A DNA stretch of 64,000 bases from Streptomyces spinosisporus (GCF_022698145.1 NZ_JALDAX010000017.1:1-64000), one strand, 5' to 3'. Positions 26,388 through 35,099 are shown, numbered from the stretch's first letter. A program made the numbers and translations. Notes: generated by a model not told the origin, from the letters alone.

Positions 26388-26939
26388 CCGGGGGCCGCGG
26401 GGGCGGGGCCGTGTGATTGCGGGGCGGGTGCCGTGTGCCCGCGGGGCCGGTGTTCGCGTGGTCGGTGCCCGCGTGCCGGTGACCGATGCCTGCTCGGCCG
26501 GTGACCGCGTGGCGGGCGACCGGGCCCGCTTAACTGGCGACCGCGTGGCCGGTGCCCGGTGACCGGTGCGCGCGTGACCGGTGATCGGCGCCCGCTCGCC
26601 CAATGCCCGCTGGGCCGGTGACCGGTAACCGTGCGGTCGGCGCCCTGCGCCGGTCTCGGGTGGGGCCGGTGCCAGGTGTCCGCCTGGCCGGTGATCGCTC
26701 GGCGCCCGCTTGGCCGGTCCCGCGCGGTCGGTGCCCGATGCCTGCTTGGCCAGTGACCGTTCGGCCGGTGCCCGGTGCCCGGTGCCCGGTGCCCGGTGCC
26801 CGGTGCCCGGTCCCCGGTGTCCGCGCCCCCAGCGCCCCGTGCCGGTCTCCGCTGCCAGTCGTGCTCGAGTGTGATGAGCTCGCCGTGTTCGAGCGTGATG
26901 AGCCCGCCGTGCCCCGGCGTGGGGCGGCGGGGCTCGTCG
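26388..26939. repeat. GC-rich minisatellite of GGTGCCC-type heptamers, non-coding
   Basis: The whole interval is built from degenerate 7-8 nt units related to GGTGCCC or GGTGACC. The core holds six perfect tandem copies of GGTGCCC at 26767-26808 plus a seventh imperfect copy. Separately, a 24-nt unit is duplicated in tandem at 26866-26889 and 26890-26913 (begins CGAGTGTGATGAGC / CGAGCGTGATGAGC). No gene is supported. Confidence 0.85.
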
Positions 26940-26945
26940 TATGTT
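26940..26945 (+). promoter_or_regulatory. -10-like TATGTT, 7 nt before ATG 26953 (leaderless candidate)
   Basis: This is the first non-repetitive element after the minisatellite. It overlaps an in-frame ATG at 26941 that I reject as the start. Confidence 0.45.
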
Positions 26946-26952
26946 GATCGGC

Positions 26953-27705
26953 ATGGCGACTTCGACCCCGCTGCCCAACTCCCGCACCGAACCCGACGGT
27001 TCCGTCCTGCGTGTCCTCAGTTACAACATCCGCTCCCTGCGCGACGACACCGCGGCCCTCGCCCGGGTGATCGGCGCCTGCGCCCCGGATCTCGTGCTGA
27101 TCCAGGAGGCCCCCCGGTTCTTCCGCTGGCGCAAGAAGCTGGCCCGGCTGGCCGCGGCCTCCGGCCTGGTGGTGCTCACCGGAGGTGCGACCGCCGCAGG
27201 ACCGGCCATCCTGTGCAGCCTGCGCGCGACCGTCGAGCGCACCGAGGACGTACTGCTGCCGCTCACCCCGGGGCAGCACCGCCGCGGCTTCGCCACCGCC
27301 GTCGTACGCTTCGGCGGCGCCCGCCTCGGCGTCCTGAGCTGTCACCTCTCCCTGCAGAAGGACGAGCGGTACGAACAGGGCGGCATGCTCCTCGACCGCC
27401 TCGCCGGCCTCGGCGTGGACCACGCGGTCGCGGGCGGCGACCTCAACGAGCGGCCCGGCGGCCCCACCTTCAGCCGCCTCGCCGACGGCCTCCAGGACTG
27501 CCGGGCCGTGGCGCCCTGGGGCGGCGAGAACACCTTCACGCCCGTCACCCCCTTCCAGCGCATCGACGCGATCTTCGCCACGAAGGGCGTCGAGGTGCTC
27601 GGCTGCGGGGTGCCGCTGGGCCTGCCGGGAGTGACGGAGACAGACCTGAGGGCGGCCACGGACCACCTTCCGGTCCTGGCCGCCCTCAAAGTGCCGGTCG
27701 GCTAG
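26953..27705 (+). CDS. Endonuclease/exonuclease/phosphatase (EEP) superfamily protein
   Basis: 250 residues. The EEP order of motifs is seen: LSYNIRSLRDD (metal-binding Asn), LIQEAPRF (metal-binding Glu), SCHLSLQKDERYEQ, AGGDLNERPGG (catalytic Asp and Asn) and TDHLPVLAAL at the C terminus (Asp-His dyad). EEP enzymes cut phosphodiester bonds in nucleic acids or phospholipids; the sequence does not say which. No signal peptide is present, so it is probably cytoplasmic. ATG 26953 is preferred to the in-frame ATG 26941 because of the -10 spacing. Confidence 0.88.
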   Translation: MATSTPLPNSRTEPDGSVLRVLSYNIRSLRDDTAALARVIGACAPDLVLIQEAPRFFRWRKKLARLAAASGLVVLTGGATAAGPAILCSLRATVERTEDVLLPLTPGQHRRGFATAVVRFGGARLGVLSCHLSLQKDERYEQGGMLLDRLAGLGVDHAVAGGDLNERPGGPTFSRLADGLQDCRAVAPWGGENTFTPVTPFQRIDAIFATKGVEVLGCGVPLGLPGVTETDLRAATDHLPVLAALKVPVG

Positions 27706-27735
27706 CCGAGCAGCGCAGTGCCGGCCGGCCGAGGG

Positions 27736-28311
27736 TCAGACGACGGCCCCGCGCCCCGGGTCGTCGTCGTCCTCGTCGTCCGTCCGCATCCGTACGACCA
27801 GGGTGGCGAAGCCGCCCACGAAACCGCCGATGCTGAGCGTGGCGAGCCACCAGGTCATGTCCCACCCCAGCACCACCGCCAGCAGGAGCAGGATCGGACC
27901 GCCGATCACGCCCAGCCAGGCGAACTTCGCCGTCGTGTCCGCGGCGGGCAGCGGCGGCGGCTCCGGCGGGACGAAGTGGCCCTCGTCGTCCTCGTCGAAG
28001 TCGTCCTCGGACGGCTCGGCCGCCGCGTAGTCGCGAGGGCCCACGCCGGGGGCGAAGGAGACCGAGCCGCCGAGAGGCCGCGCGGGCCTGTCCTTCTCGG
28101 GCGTCTCGCCCTTGGGCCCGTCGTTCGTGTCGTTGGGCTCCGTCTCCAGCAGCGCGAGATCCTCGACGGGCTTGAACGGCTTGCTGCCCGGCGGGTCCTT
28201 CGGCTCGTCGCCGTAACCGGCGACGATCGCCGCCCAGGCGGCGTCCTCGTCGAAGGGGACGCCCTGCTCCTCGGGCTCGAGATCCTCGCGGTCCGAGTCG
28301 TGCTCAGCCAC
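27736..28311 (-). CDS. Conserved membrane protein with acidic N-terminal region
   Basis: 191 residues. The first 125 are hydrophilic and very acidic with Pro-rich stretches; FVPPEPPPLP precedes the membrane part. Two helices (about 130-150 and 155-175) follow, then an Asp-rich tail. The GTG start overlaps the esterase stop by 8 nt, so the two are coupled. No enzymatic motif is visible. It is a typical actinobacterial two-helix protein of unknown function. Confidence 0.8.
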   Translation of the reverse strand: MAEHDSDREDLEPEEQGVPFDEDAAWAAIVAGYGDEPKDPPGSKPFKPVEDLALLETEPNDTNDGPKGETPEKDRPARPLGGSVSFAPGVGPRDYAAAEPSEDDFDEDDEGHFVPPEPPPLPAADTTAKFAWLGVIGGPILLLLAVVLGWDMTWWLATLSIGGFVGGFATLVVRMRTDDEDDDDPGRGAVV

Positions 28312-29101
28312 CTACGGCCGTCCCTTCCTTGCCGACACTGGGTGCGAGCCGGGCGATGAACGCGAGGCTCTCGTCGAAAATCCGGTCCGCGTCGTGGTCC
28401 AACGTCGCCACGTGGTAGCTCTGTTCCAGCAGGATCTCCGTCACGTCGTGCGAGGAGACCCGGCTGAGGATCCGCGCCGAGTCGGCCGGCGGCACGACAT
28501 GGTCCTGCGGGCTGCGCAGCACCAGCAGCGGCTGGGTGACCTGCGGCAGTTCACCGTCGACCAGCCGGAAGAAGTTCCGCAGGGAGTGGGCCGCGTGCAG
28601 CGGCACCCGGTCGTACCCCAGCTCGGCGCCGCCCTCCTTGGCGATGTCGCTCGCGATGCCCCGCGTCGTCCGTACGAGATGACGTGCCACCGGAAGGGCG
28701 TAGGGGGAGAGGCCGTGCATGCGGTTGGCCGGGTTGACGACGACCACCCCGCCGACCGCCTCCCCGTGCTTGGCCGCCAGCCGCAGCGCCAGGGTCCCGC
28801 CCATCGACAGGCCGGCCACGAACACCTCGGTGCAGCGCTCGCGCAGGGACCGCAGCTCGCGGTCCACCTCGGCGTACCAGTCCTGCCAGCCCGTGAGCTG
28901 CATGTCCTCCCAGCGGGTGCCGTGGCCGGGCAGCAGCGGCAGCGACACCGTCAGGCCGTGCTCGGCCAGGCGCTTCGCCCAGGGGCGCAGCGACTGGGGG
29001 GAACCGGTGAAGCCGTGGCAGAGGAGGACGCCTGTTTCCCCGCCCTCATGGCGGTACGGCTCGGCTCCAGGAAGGACCGGCACCTTCGGTCTCCTGTTCA
29101 T
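28304..29101 (-). CDS. Alpha/beta hydrolase, carboxylesterase/monoacylglycerol-lipase-like
   Basis: 265 residues. It has the oxyanion motif LCHGFTGSPQ (about 26-35), a nucleophile elbow GLSMGG (Ser about 98), an acid position in LVLRSPQDHVVP and the catalytic His in QSYHVATLDHD. It resembles COG1647 carboxylesterases acting on short or medium acyl esters. ATG 29101 is chosen, though the region before it is a triplicated 18-nt element and no SD is visible. It is the first gene of a two-gene unit with the membrane protein. Confidence 0.88.
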   Translation of the reverse strand: MNRRPKVPVLPGAEPYRHEGGETGVLLCHGFTGSPQSLRPWAKRLAEHGLTVSLPLLPGHGTRWEDMQLTGWQDWYAEVDRELRSLRERCTEVFVAGLSMGGTLALRLAAKHGEAVGGVVVVNPANRMHGLSPYALPVARHLVRTTRGIASDIAKEGGAELGYDRVPLHAAHSLRNFFRLVDGELPQVTQPLLVLRSPQDHVVPPADSARILSRVSSHDVTEILLEQSYHVATLDHDADRIFDESLAFIARLAPSVGKEGTAVGG

Positions 29102-29145
29102 GAGGAGTGACAGTTCTTGAGGAAGTGACAGTTCATGAGAGTGAC
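29098..29145. repeat. About 2.7 tandem copies of an 18-nt unit at the esterase start
   Basis: Two full copies at 29106-29123 and 29124-29141 (AGTGACAGTTCTTGAGGA and AGTGACAGTTCATGAGAG) are preceded by a partial copy that includes the start codon of the esterase. Confidence 0.8.
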
Positions 29146-29260
29146 GTGAAGTCCAGGTGTGCTTCACCGTACGCGACCGCACTGACACCGACCAGGGCCG
29201 TCGGAGCCTTTGGGGGTGGGCCGGGTTAAGGTCTGAGCGAAGGAGTCAGGAGGCACTCGG

Positions 29261-30031
29261 TTGTTGTACGGCACGATGAAGGTCGCCATCGGGGGACCGC
29301 TGAAGGTTGCCTTCCGGCCCTGGGTGGAGGGCCTGGAGAACATTCCGGCCGAGGGCGCCGCCATCCTGGCGAGCAATCACCTCTCCTTCTCCGACTCGTT
29401 CTTCCTGCCCGCGATGCTCGACCGCAAGGTGACCTTCATCGCCAAGGCCGAGTACTTCACCACGCCCGGCGTCAAGGGCCGGCTGACGGCGGCCTTCTTC
29501 AAGAGCGTCGGCCAGCTCCCGGTGGACCGCTCCGGGGCGCGCGGCGCGGGCGAGGCGGCCATCAAAAGCGGTCTCGAAGTGCTGGAGCGCGGCGAGCTGT
29601 TCGGCATCTACCCCGAGGGCACGCGCTCGCCCGACGGCCGGCTCTACCGGGGCAAGCCCGGCGGCCTCGCGCGCGTGGCGCTCGCCTCCGGCGCCCCCGT
29701 CATCCCGGTCGCGATGATCGACACCGAGAAGATCCAGCCGCCCGGCCAGGTGATGCCCAAGCTGATGCGCCCCGGCATCCGCATCGGCAGGCCCCTCGAC
29801 TTCAGCCGCTACCAGGGCATGGAGCACGACCGCTTCGTCCTCCGCGCGGTCACCGACGAGGTCATGTACGAGATCATGAAGCTCTCCGGCCAGGAGTACG
29901 TCGACATGTACGCGACCGCCGCCAAGCGGCAGATCGCGGAAGCGGCGAAGGCGGAGAAGGAGGCCGAGAAGGCGGCGAAGGCCGCTCTCGCGCAGGCCGG
30001 GAAGGAACAGGCCGAGAAGGAGAAGTCCTAG
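29261..30031 (+). CDS. 1-acyl-sn-glycerol-3-phosphate acyltransferase (PlsC family)
   Basis: 256 residues. TTG 29261 is the start: AGGAGG at 29248-29253 is 7 nt upstream. Acyltransferase block I NHLSFSD gives the catalytic HX4D motif (about 40-46), block III is YPEGTRSPDG, and block IV is around VIPVAMIDT. A Lys/Ala/Glu-rich helical tail (about 225-256) is an unusual low-complexity extension. It acylates lysophosphatidic acid or a related lipid; mycobacterial Rv2182c in the same neighbourhood is the counterpart. Confidence 0.9.
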   Translation: MLYGTMKVAIGGPLKVAFRPWVEGLENIPAEGAAILASNHLSFSDSFFLPAMLDRKVTFIAKAEYFTTPGVKGRLTAAFFKSVGQLPVDRSGARGAGEAAIKSGLEVLERGELFGIYPEGTRSPDGRLYRGKPGGLARVALASGAPVIPVAMIDTEKIQPPGQVMPKLMRPGIRIGRPLDFSRYQGMEHDRFVLRAVTDEVMYEIMKLSGQEYVDMYATAAKRQIAEAAKAEKEAEKAAKAALAQAGKEQAEKEKS

Positions 30032-30033
30032 CC

Positions 30034-30039
30034 TAGGGT
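30034..30039 (+). promoter_or_regulatory. Candidate -10 TAGGGT before the two-component operon
   Basis: TAGGGT begins 3 nt after the PlsC stop and 28 nt before GTG 30067. Confidence 0.45.
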
Positions 30040-30066
30040 GGGGACGGTCCGGGCCTGGAGGGGGAA

Positions 30067-31281
30067 GTGGCCAAGCGCGAGAGAGTCATGAGGATGTCGG
30101 TCGAGCAGCCGCTGTGGCGTGCGCTCACCGCATACCGGGTGCTCACGATGCTGTACGCGGTCGGCCTGTTCGCCACCGCCTACGACGAGTACGACCGCCC
30201 GGACGTCGCCGTCGTCTACTTCGTCGTCCTGTTCGTCTGGACGCTCGCCACCCTGCCCCGCGTCCAGAACGCGGCCGCCTGCACCAAGCGCTTCCTCGCC
30301 GTCGACCTCGCCGTCGCGCTCACCGGCATCCTGCTCACCCCGATCGCCGTCAACGACCAGCACATCGAGAGCGGCGGCCCCACCCTGCCGTCGATATGGA
30401 CCGCCGGCTCCGTCCTCGCGTACGCGATCAAGGGTGGCTGGCGCTGGGCGGCCTTCGCCTCCACGCCGGTCGCGGTCGCCAACCTGATCGAGCGCGGCGC
30501 CCCCGCCCGCGACACCGTCCACAACGTGATCCTCGTCTGGGTCGCCTCCATCGCCATCGGCTACGTCGTCGAGGTCGCCCGCGCCTCCGAGCGCACCCTC
30601 GCCCGGGCCCTGGAGATCGAGGCCGCGACGCGGGAACGGGAGCGGCTGGCCCGGGACATCCACGACGGCGTCCTGCAGGTGCTCGCCATGGTGCAGCGCC
30701 GTGGCCTGGTGATCGGCGGGGAGGCCGCCGAGCTCGGGCGGATGGCGGGCGAGCAGGAGGTCGCGCTGCGCACCCTGGTCTCCGGCGGCCTGGTCCCCCT
30801 CTCCCGGGCCTCGGAGGACGCGGCCGAAGGCGCGGTCGTACGCGCCGTGGAGGAGCCCTCCCACGACGAGAACGGCCCGGTGGACCTGCGCGCACTCATC
30901 GCCCCGTACGCGGCGGCGAAGGTCAGCTTCGCCGAGCCGGGCGCCCCCGTGCTGCTGCCCGGCCCGGCCGCGAAGGAGATCGCCGCGGCCGTCGGCGCCG
31001 CCCTGGACAACGTCCACAAGCACGCCGGTGAGCACGCGCGCGCGTGGATCCTCGTCGAGGACGAGCCCGACGAGGTCGTGGTGTCCGTACGGGACGACGG
31101 CCCCGGCATCCCGGACGGGCGGCTCGCGCAGGCCGAGGGCGAGGGACGGCTCGGGGTCGCCCTGTCGATCCGGGGCAGGCTGCGCGAACTAGGCGGCAGC
31201 GCCGAGCTGATCTCGACTCCGGGGCAGGGCACGGAGGTCGAGCTGAAAGTACCCAAGGACGCGAAGGCGGGGCACCGATGA
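30067..31281 (+). CDS. Sensor histidine kinase (MacS/NarX-like, HisKA_3)
   Basis: 404 residues. About five hydrophobic segments (about 20-40, 46-62, 78-95, 108-125 and 150-170) form a MacS-type membrane sensor. The dimerisation/phospho-acceptor motif RLARDIHDGVLQVL holds His199. The ATP-binding domain has an N box ALDNVHKHAG and G1 box VRDDGPGIPDG. Substrates of such multi-helix sensors are not predictable. The stop overlaps the response regulator start (ATGA at 31278), so the pair is coupled. Confidence 0.93.
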   Translation: MAKRERVMRMSVEQPLWRALTAYRVLTMLYAVGLFATAYDEYDRPDVAVVYFVVLFVWTLATLPRVQNAAACTKRFLAVDLAVALTGILLTPIAVNDQHIESGGPTLPSIWTAGSVLAYAIKGGWRWAAFASTPVAVANLIERGAPARDTVHNVILVWVASIAIGYVVEVARASERTLARALEIEAATRERERLARDIHDGVLQVLAMVQRRGLVIGGEAAELGRMAGEQEVALRTLVSGGLVPLSRASEDAAEGAVVRAVEEPSHDENGPVDLRALIAPYAAAKVSFAEPGAPVLLPGPAAKEIAAAVGAALDNVHKHAGEHARAWILVEDEPDEVVVSVRDDGPGIPDGRLAQAEGEGRLGVALSIRGRLRELGGSAELISTPGQGTEVELKVPKDAKAGHR

Positions 31282-31955
31282 GTGAGCAGCGGGACACGAT
31301 CAAGGTCATGGTGGTTGACGACCACCCCATGTGGCGCGACGCCGTCGCCCGCGACCTGACCGAGTCCGGCTTCGACGTGGTCGCCACCGCGGGCGACGGC
31401 GAGCAGGCCGTGCGCCGCGCCAAGGCCGCCGCCCCCGACGTCCTCGTGCTCGACCTCAACCTGCCCGCCAAGCCCGGTGTCCAGGTCTGCAAGGAACTCG
31501 TCGGCCACAACCCGGCCCTGCGCGTCCTGGTGCTGTCCGCGAGCGGTGAGCACGCCGACGTCCTGGAGGCGGTGAAGTCCGGGGCCACCGGCTATCTGCT
31601 GAAGTCGGCGTCGACCGGTGAACTGCTCGACGCGGTGCGCCGTACGGCCGTCGGCGACCCGGTGTTCACGCCGGGCCTGGCCGGTCTGGTCCTCGGCGAG
31701 TACCGCCGCCTGGCCTCCGAGCCCGCGCCCTCCTCCGACCCCGACGAGCCCAGGGCACCCCAGCTCACCGACCGCGAGACCGAGGTGCTGCGCCTGGTCG
31801 CCAAGGGTCTGAGCTACAAGCAGATCGCCGATCGTCTGGTCATCTCCCACCGCACGGTCCAGAACCACGTCCAGAACACCCTCGGCAAGCTCCAGCTGCA
31901 CAACAGGGTGGAACTGGTGCGGTACGCGATCGAGCGAGGACTGGACGACGAGTAG
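31278..31955 (+). CDS. NarL/LuxR-family response regulator
   Basis: 225 residues. The receiver domain has the acidic pair Asp14-Asp15, phospho-acceptor Asp59 (LVLDLNLP), switch Ser87 and Lys109. The C-terminal LuxR-type helix-turn-helix is complete (LTDRETEVLRLVAKG, IADRLVISHRTVQNHVQN). It is the cognate partner of the kinase upstream. The gene is followed closely by pfkA, but a separate leader suggests a separate unit. Confidence 0.95.
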   Translation: MSEQRDTIKVMVVDDHPMWRDAVARDLTESGFDVVATAGDGEQAVRRAKAAAPDVLVLDLNLPAKPGVQVCKELVGHNPALRVLVLSASGEHADVLEAVKSGATGYLLKSASTGELLDAVRRTAVGDPVFTPGLAGLVLGEYRRLASEPAPSSDPDEPRAPQLTDRETEVLRLVAKGLSYKQIADRLVISHRTVQNHVQNTLGKLQLHNRVELVRYAIERGLDDE

Positions 31956-32075
31956 ACGACGAGTAAAGGCAGCGCCCCACAGTTCACCGGAATTGCCCTT
32001 CCCGCCCATCCCTCTGTGACGCGGCTCACCATTAGCGTGGCTGTCACCAGGCAACCGCGGCGAAGGGACTTTTCC

Positions 32076-33104
32076 ATGCGGGTCGGAGTACTGACCGGAG
32101 GCGGCGACTGCCCCGGGCTCAACGCCGTCATCCGGGGCATCGTCCGCAAGGGCGTGCAGGAGTACGGCTATGACTTCGTCGGCTTCCGGGACGGCTGGCG
32201 CGGTCCACTGGAGTGCGACACGGTACGCCTCGACATCCCCGCCGTGCGCGGCATCCTGCCCCGCGGCGGCACCATCCTCGGTTCTTCGCGCACCAATCCG
32301 CTCAAGCAGGACAACGGCATCCGGCGCATCAAGGAGAACCTCGCCAAGCTGGAGGTCGAGGCGCTCATCGCCATCGGCGGCGAGGACACCCTGGGCGTCG
32401 CCGCGACCCTGACCGACGAGTACGGCATCCCCGTCGTCGGCGTACCGAAGACCATCGACAACGACCTGTCCGCCACCGACTACACCTTCGGCTTCGACAC
32501 CGCGGTCGGCATCGCCACGGAGGCCATCGACCGGCTGCACACCACCGCCGAGTCGCACATGCGCGTCCTGGTCTGCGAGGTGATGGGCCGTCACGCCGGC
32601 TGGATCGCCCTGCACTCCGGGCTCGCCGGCGGCGCCAACGTCATCCTCATCCCCGAGCAGCGCTTCGACGTCGACCAGGTCTGCGCCTGGATCACCTCCC
32701 GCTTCAGGTCCTCGTACGCCCCGATCGTGGTCGTCGCCGAGGGCGCCATGCCCAAGGACGGCGACATGGTGCTCAAGGACCAGTCGCTGGACTCCTTCGG
32801 GCACGTCCGGCTGTCCGGCGTCGGCGAGTGGCTGGCCAAGGAGATCGAGAAGCGCACGGGCAAGGAGGCCCGTACGACGGTCCTCGGACACATCCAGCGC
32901 GGCGGCACCCCGAGCGCCTTCGACCGCTGGCTCGCCACCCGCTTCGGCCTGCACGCCATCGAGGCCGTCCGTGACGGCGACTTCGGCAAGATGGTCTCCC
33001 TGCAGGGCACCGACATCGTCCGCGTCCCGATCGGGGACGCGACGGCCAAGCTGAAGACGGTCGACCCGAAGCTGTACGAGGAGGTCGGGGTCTTCTTCGG
33101 CTGA
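32076..33104 (+). CDS. pfkA: 6-phosphofructokinase, group III, with PPi-type active-site residues
   Basis: 342 residues. ATG 32076 follows a GAAGG-type SD. Motifs include GGGDCPGLN, GGEDTLG with Asp104, PKTIDND with Lys125, MGRHAGWIA, and GHIQRGG. In the PFK family Gly at position 104 favours ATP and Asp favours pyrophosphate; Lys in place of Gly in PGTIDND is common in group III, and Asp104 decides. The residues therefore predict PPi-dependent, reversible activity, as in Amycolatopsis methanolica PFK. Other Streptomyces PFKs have Gly. Biochemistry could differ from the residue rule. Confidence 0.93.
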   Translation: MRVGVLTGGGDCPGLNAVIRGIVRKGVQEYGYDFVGFRDGWRGPLECDTVRLDIPAVRGILPRGGTILGSSRTNPLKQDNGIRRIKENLAKLEVEALIAIGGEDTLGVAATLTDEYGIPVVGVPKTIDNDLSATDYTFGFDTAVGIATEAIDRLHTTAESHMRVLVCEVMGRHAGWIALHSGLAGGANVILIPEQRFDVDQVCAWITSRFRSSYAPIVVVAEGAMPKDGDMVLKDQSLDSFGHVRLSGVGEWLAKEIEKRTGKEARTTVLGHIQRGGTPSAFDRWLATRFGLHAIEAVRDGDFGKMVSLQGTDIVRVPIGDATAKLKTVDPKLYEEVGVFFG

Positions 33105-33122
33105 CGCGCCCCCCAGCCGTAC

Positions 33123-33148
33123 GTCCGGGGGCGGCAGCGCCCCCGGAC
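33123..33148. terminator. Bidirectional terminator between pfkA and trpEG
   Basis: GTCCGGGGGCG (33123-33133) and CGCCCCCGGAC (33138-33148) with a 4-nt loop, placed 3 nt before the trpEG stop codon and serving both convergent genes. Confidence 0.8.
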
Positions 33149-33150
33149 GA

Positions 33151-35007
33151 CTACACCGTCGTGTTGCGCAGCTGAGCGATCAACTCCCGTACGACCGCCG
33201 CGCCGTTGAGGGTCAGGACCGACTCCGGGTGGAACTGCACACCGGCGAATCCCGGACCGCGTAGCGCGTGCACCTCGTGCGACGCGCTCCGGCTGACCTC
33301 CACGCCGTGCGCGGCCAGTTCGGTGAGCGCCTCCTCGTCGCAGCGCGCCACGAAGCTGTTGTAGAAGCCGACAGTCTCGGTGCGTCCGAACAGGTCGATC
33401 GCGGTCTGCGCGCCCTGGTACGGCACCTCCTTGCGCACGATCTCCAGGCCCAGTTCGGCCGCGATCAGCTCATGGCCCAGGCAGACGCCGAGGACGCCGT
33501 GCCGGTGGCTGCGGATCACCTCGGCGGTCAGTTCGCGCAGCAATCGCATCTTGGTGTCATCCAGGTCGGACGGATCACCGGGGCCGGGGCCGAGCACGAG
33601 GGGCCCCTCGTGCGCGAGCACGGCGTCCCGCAGTCCGGGCTCGTCGTAGCGCCGGACGCTCACGTCGAGGCCGCTCGACCGCAGCACATGCGCGAGCATC
33701 GCCGTGAAGGTGTCCTCCCCGTCGACCACCAGGGCGTGCCCGTCGAGCTCGGCGGACCGCTCCTGCATCCGCAGCCAGAAGGGGGCGAGCGAGGCCCGGC
33801 GTCCGTCGAGCGCGGCACGCACGCGTGGGTCGTCGGCGAGGCGCACGCGCGCGTGCTCACCACGCGGCCGCGCCGGACGCACCCCCAGGGCCGCCAGTAC
33901 GCCCGCCGCCTTCGCGTGCGTCTCCGCGACCTCGCCCGCCGGGTCCGAGCCGCGCACCAGGGTGGCGCCGACCGGAACGCGCAGCCGCCCGTCGCCCGCG
34001 ATGTCGGCGGTGCGGATCAGGATGGGGGAGTCGAGGGTCTGGGCACCGCCGGAGTCCCGGCCGAGCAGGGCGAGGGCGCCCGCGTAGTAGCCGCGCCCGC
34101 CGACCTCGTGGCGCTCGATGACCCGGCAGGCGTTCTGCACGGGCGAGCCGGTGACGGTCGCCGCGAACATGGTCTCCTTGAGCACCTCGCGCACATCCAG
34201 CGAGGACTTCCCCCGCAACTCGTACTCGGTGTGCGCGAGATGGGCCATCTCCTTCAGCCGCGGTCCGACCACGACCCCGCCCATGTCGCCGACCGTGCAC
34301 ATCATCTTCAGTTCCTCGTCGACGACCATCGACAACTCCTCGATCTCCTTGCCGTCGGCGAGGAAGCCGAGCAGATGCTCCGGGGTCGGGCCCTCGGCGG
34401 GGTAGCGGTACGTCCCGCTGATCGGGTTCATGACGACCGTGCCGCCCGACATCCGCACATGGACCTCGGGGCTCGCCCCGACCAGCGTCCTTTCCCCGGT
34501 GTGCACGACGAACGTCCAGTACGCCCCCCGTTCCCCCACGAGCAGCCGCCTGAACAGCGCGAGGGCGTCCCTGCGTGAGAAGCCGGGGATCTCGCCCTCG
34601 TACGTCCGCCGGATCACGAAGTTCGCGCCCTCGCCCCGCCCGATCTCCTCGCGCAGCACCCGCCCGACGATCTCGGCGTACTCCTCGTCCCCGACGTCGA
34701 ACCCGCCGCCCTCGACCCGTACGTCCTCGTCCGGGAGCTGCGCGAGCACGTCGTCGAGCGGGATCCCGTACGACTCCTCGGGGGTGAGGAAGGCGAGCGG
34801 TGTGCCGTCGTCGCGGACGTCGAAGCCGCGCTCGCGGATCTGGCGGAAGGGGACCAGGGCGAGACCCTCGTCGGGGAGGTCGGCGAGGCGGTCGTAGGTG
34901 CCGACCGGGCCGAGGAGCAGTTCGACGGTGTCCCCGTCATGGCCCGGGGCGCGGCGCCGCAGCAGGGCGAAGGGCCTCGGGTCGTGCAGCAGGTCCAGCA
35001 GTTTCAT
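33151..35007 (-). CDS. trpEG: Fused anthranilate synthase (TrpE-TrpG)
   Basis: 618 residues. ATG 35007 with GAAGGA upstream is chosen; ATG 35040 is an in-frame alternative. The N-terminal chorismate-binding domain has NPISGTYRYPAEG, MVVDEELKMMCTVGD and GSPVQNACRVIERHE. From about residue 420 comes a class-I glutamine amidotransferase with the nucleophile Cys in VLGVCLGHELIAAE and the His-Glu dyad in FHPES. It makes anthranilate from chorismate and glutamine. The fused form is the Streptomyces trpE(G) type, here under leader-peptide attenuation, with trpD far away at 7358. Confidence 0.94.
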   Translation of the reverse strand: MKLLDLLHDPRPFALLRRRAPGHDGDTVELLLGPVGTYDRLADLPDEGLALVPFRQIRERGFDVRDDGTPLAFLTPEESYGIPLDDVLAQLPDEDVRVEGGGFDVGDEEYAEIVGRVLREEIGRGEGANFVIRRTYEGEIPGFSRRDALALFRRLLVGERGAYWTFVVHTGERTLVGASPEVHVRMSGGTVVMNPISGTYRYPAEGPTPEHLLGFLADGKEIEELSMVVDEELKMMCTVGDMGGVVVGPRLKEMAHLAHTEYELRGKSSLDVREVLKETMFAATVTGSPVQNACRVIERHEVGGRGYYAGALALLGRDSGGAQTLDSPILIRTADIAGDGRLRVPVGATLVRGSDPAGEVAETHAKAAGVLAALGVRPARPRGEHARVRLADDPRVRAALDGRRASLAPFWLRMQERSAELDGHALVVDGEDTFTAMLAHVLRSSGLDVSVRRYDEPGLRDAVLAHEGPLVLGPGPGDPSDLDDTKMRLLRELTAEVIRSHRHGVLGVCLGHELIAAELGLEIVRKEVPYQGAQTAIDLFGRTETVGFYNSFVARCDEEALTELAAHGVEVSRSASHEVHALRGPGFAGVQFHPESVLTLNGAAVVRELIAQLRNTTV

Positions 35008-35074
35008 GGGTCCGGGTTCCTTCTCGGTCGGCGACGACATCGTCGTCAGGGAGAGGAACGACCCCGGGAACACC

Positions 35075-35099
35075 GAAGGCCGCCCCTCGGGCGGCCTTC
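35075..35099 (-). promoter_or_regulatory. Trp attenuator terminator hairpin
   Basis: GAAGGCCGCC and GGCGGCCTTC (35075-35084, 35090-35099) form a 10-bp stem with a 5-nt loop in the trpEG leader. The GGCCGCC part can instead pair with GGCGGCC in the 3' part of the leader peptide (about 35126-35133), giving the antiterminator. The hairpin is followed by a weak U tract only. Confidence 0.8.

Noticed and set aside
26767..26808. Heptamer array considered as a CRISPR array
   Set aside because: Units are 7 nt without unique spacers, and no cas gene is present.
26530..27666. Minus-strand open frame rich in Gly, His, Arg, Ala and Thr over the minisatellite
   Set aside because: It translates the heptamer repeat and the antisense of the EEP gene; composition is driven by the repeat.
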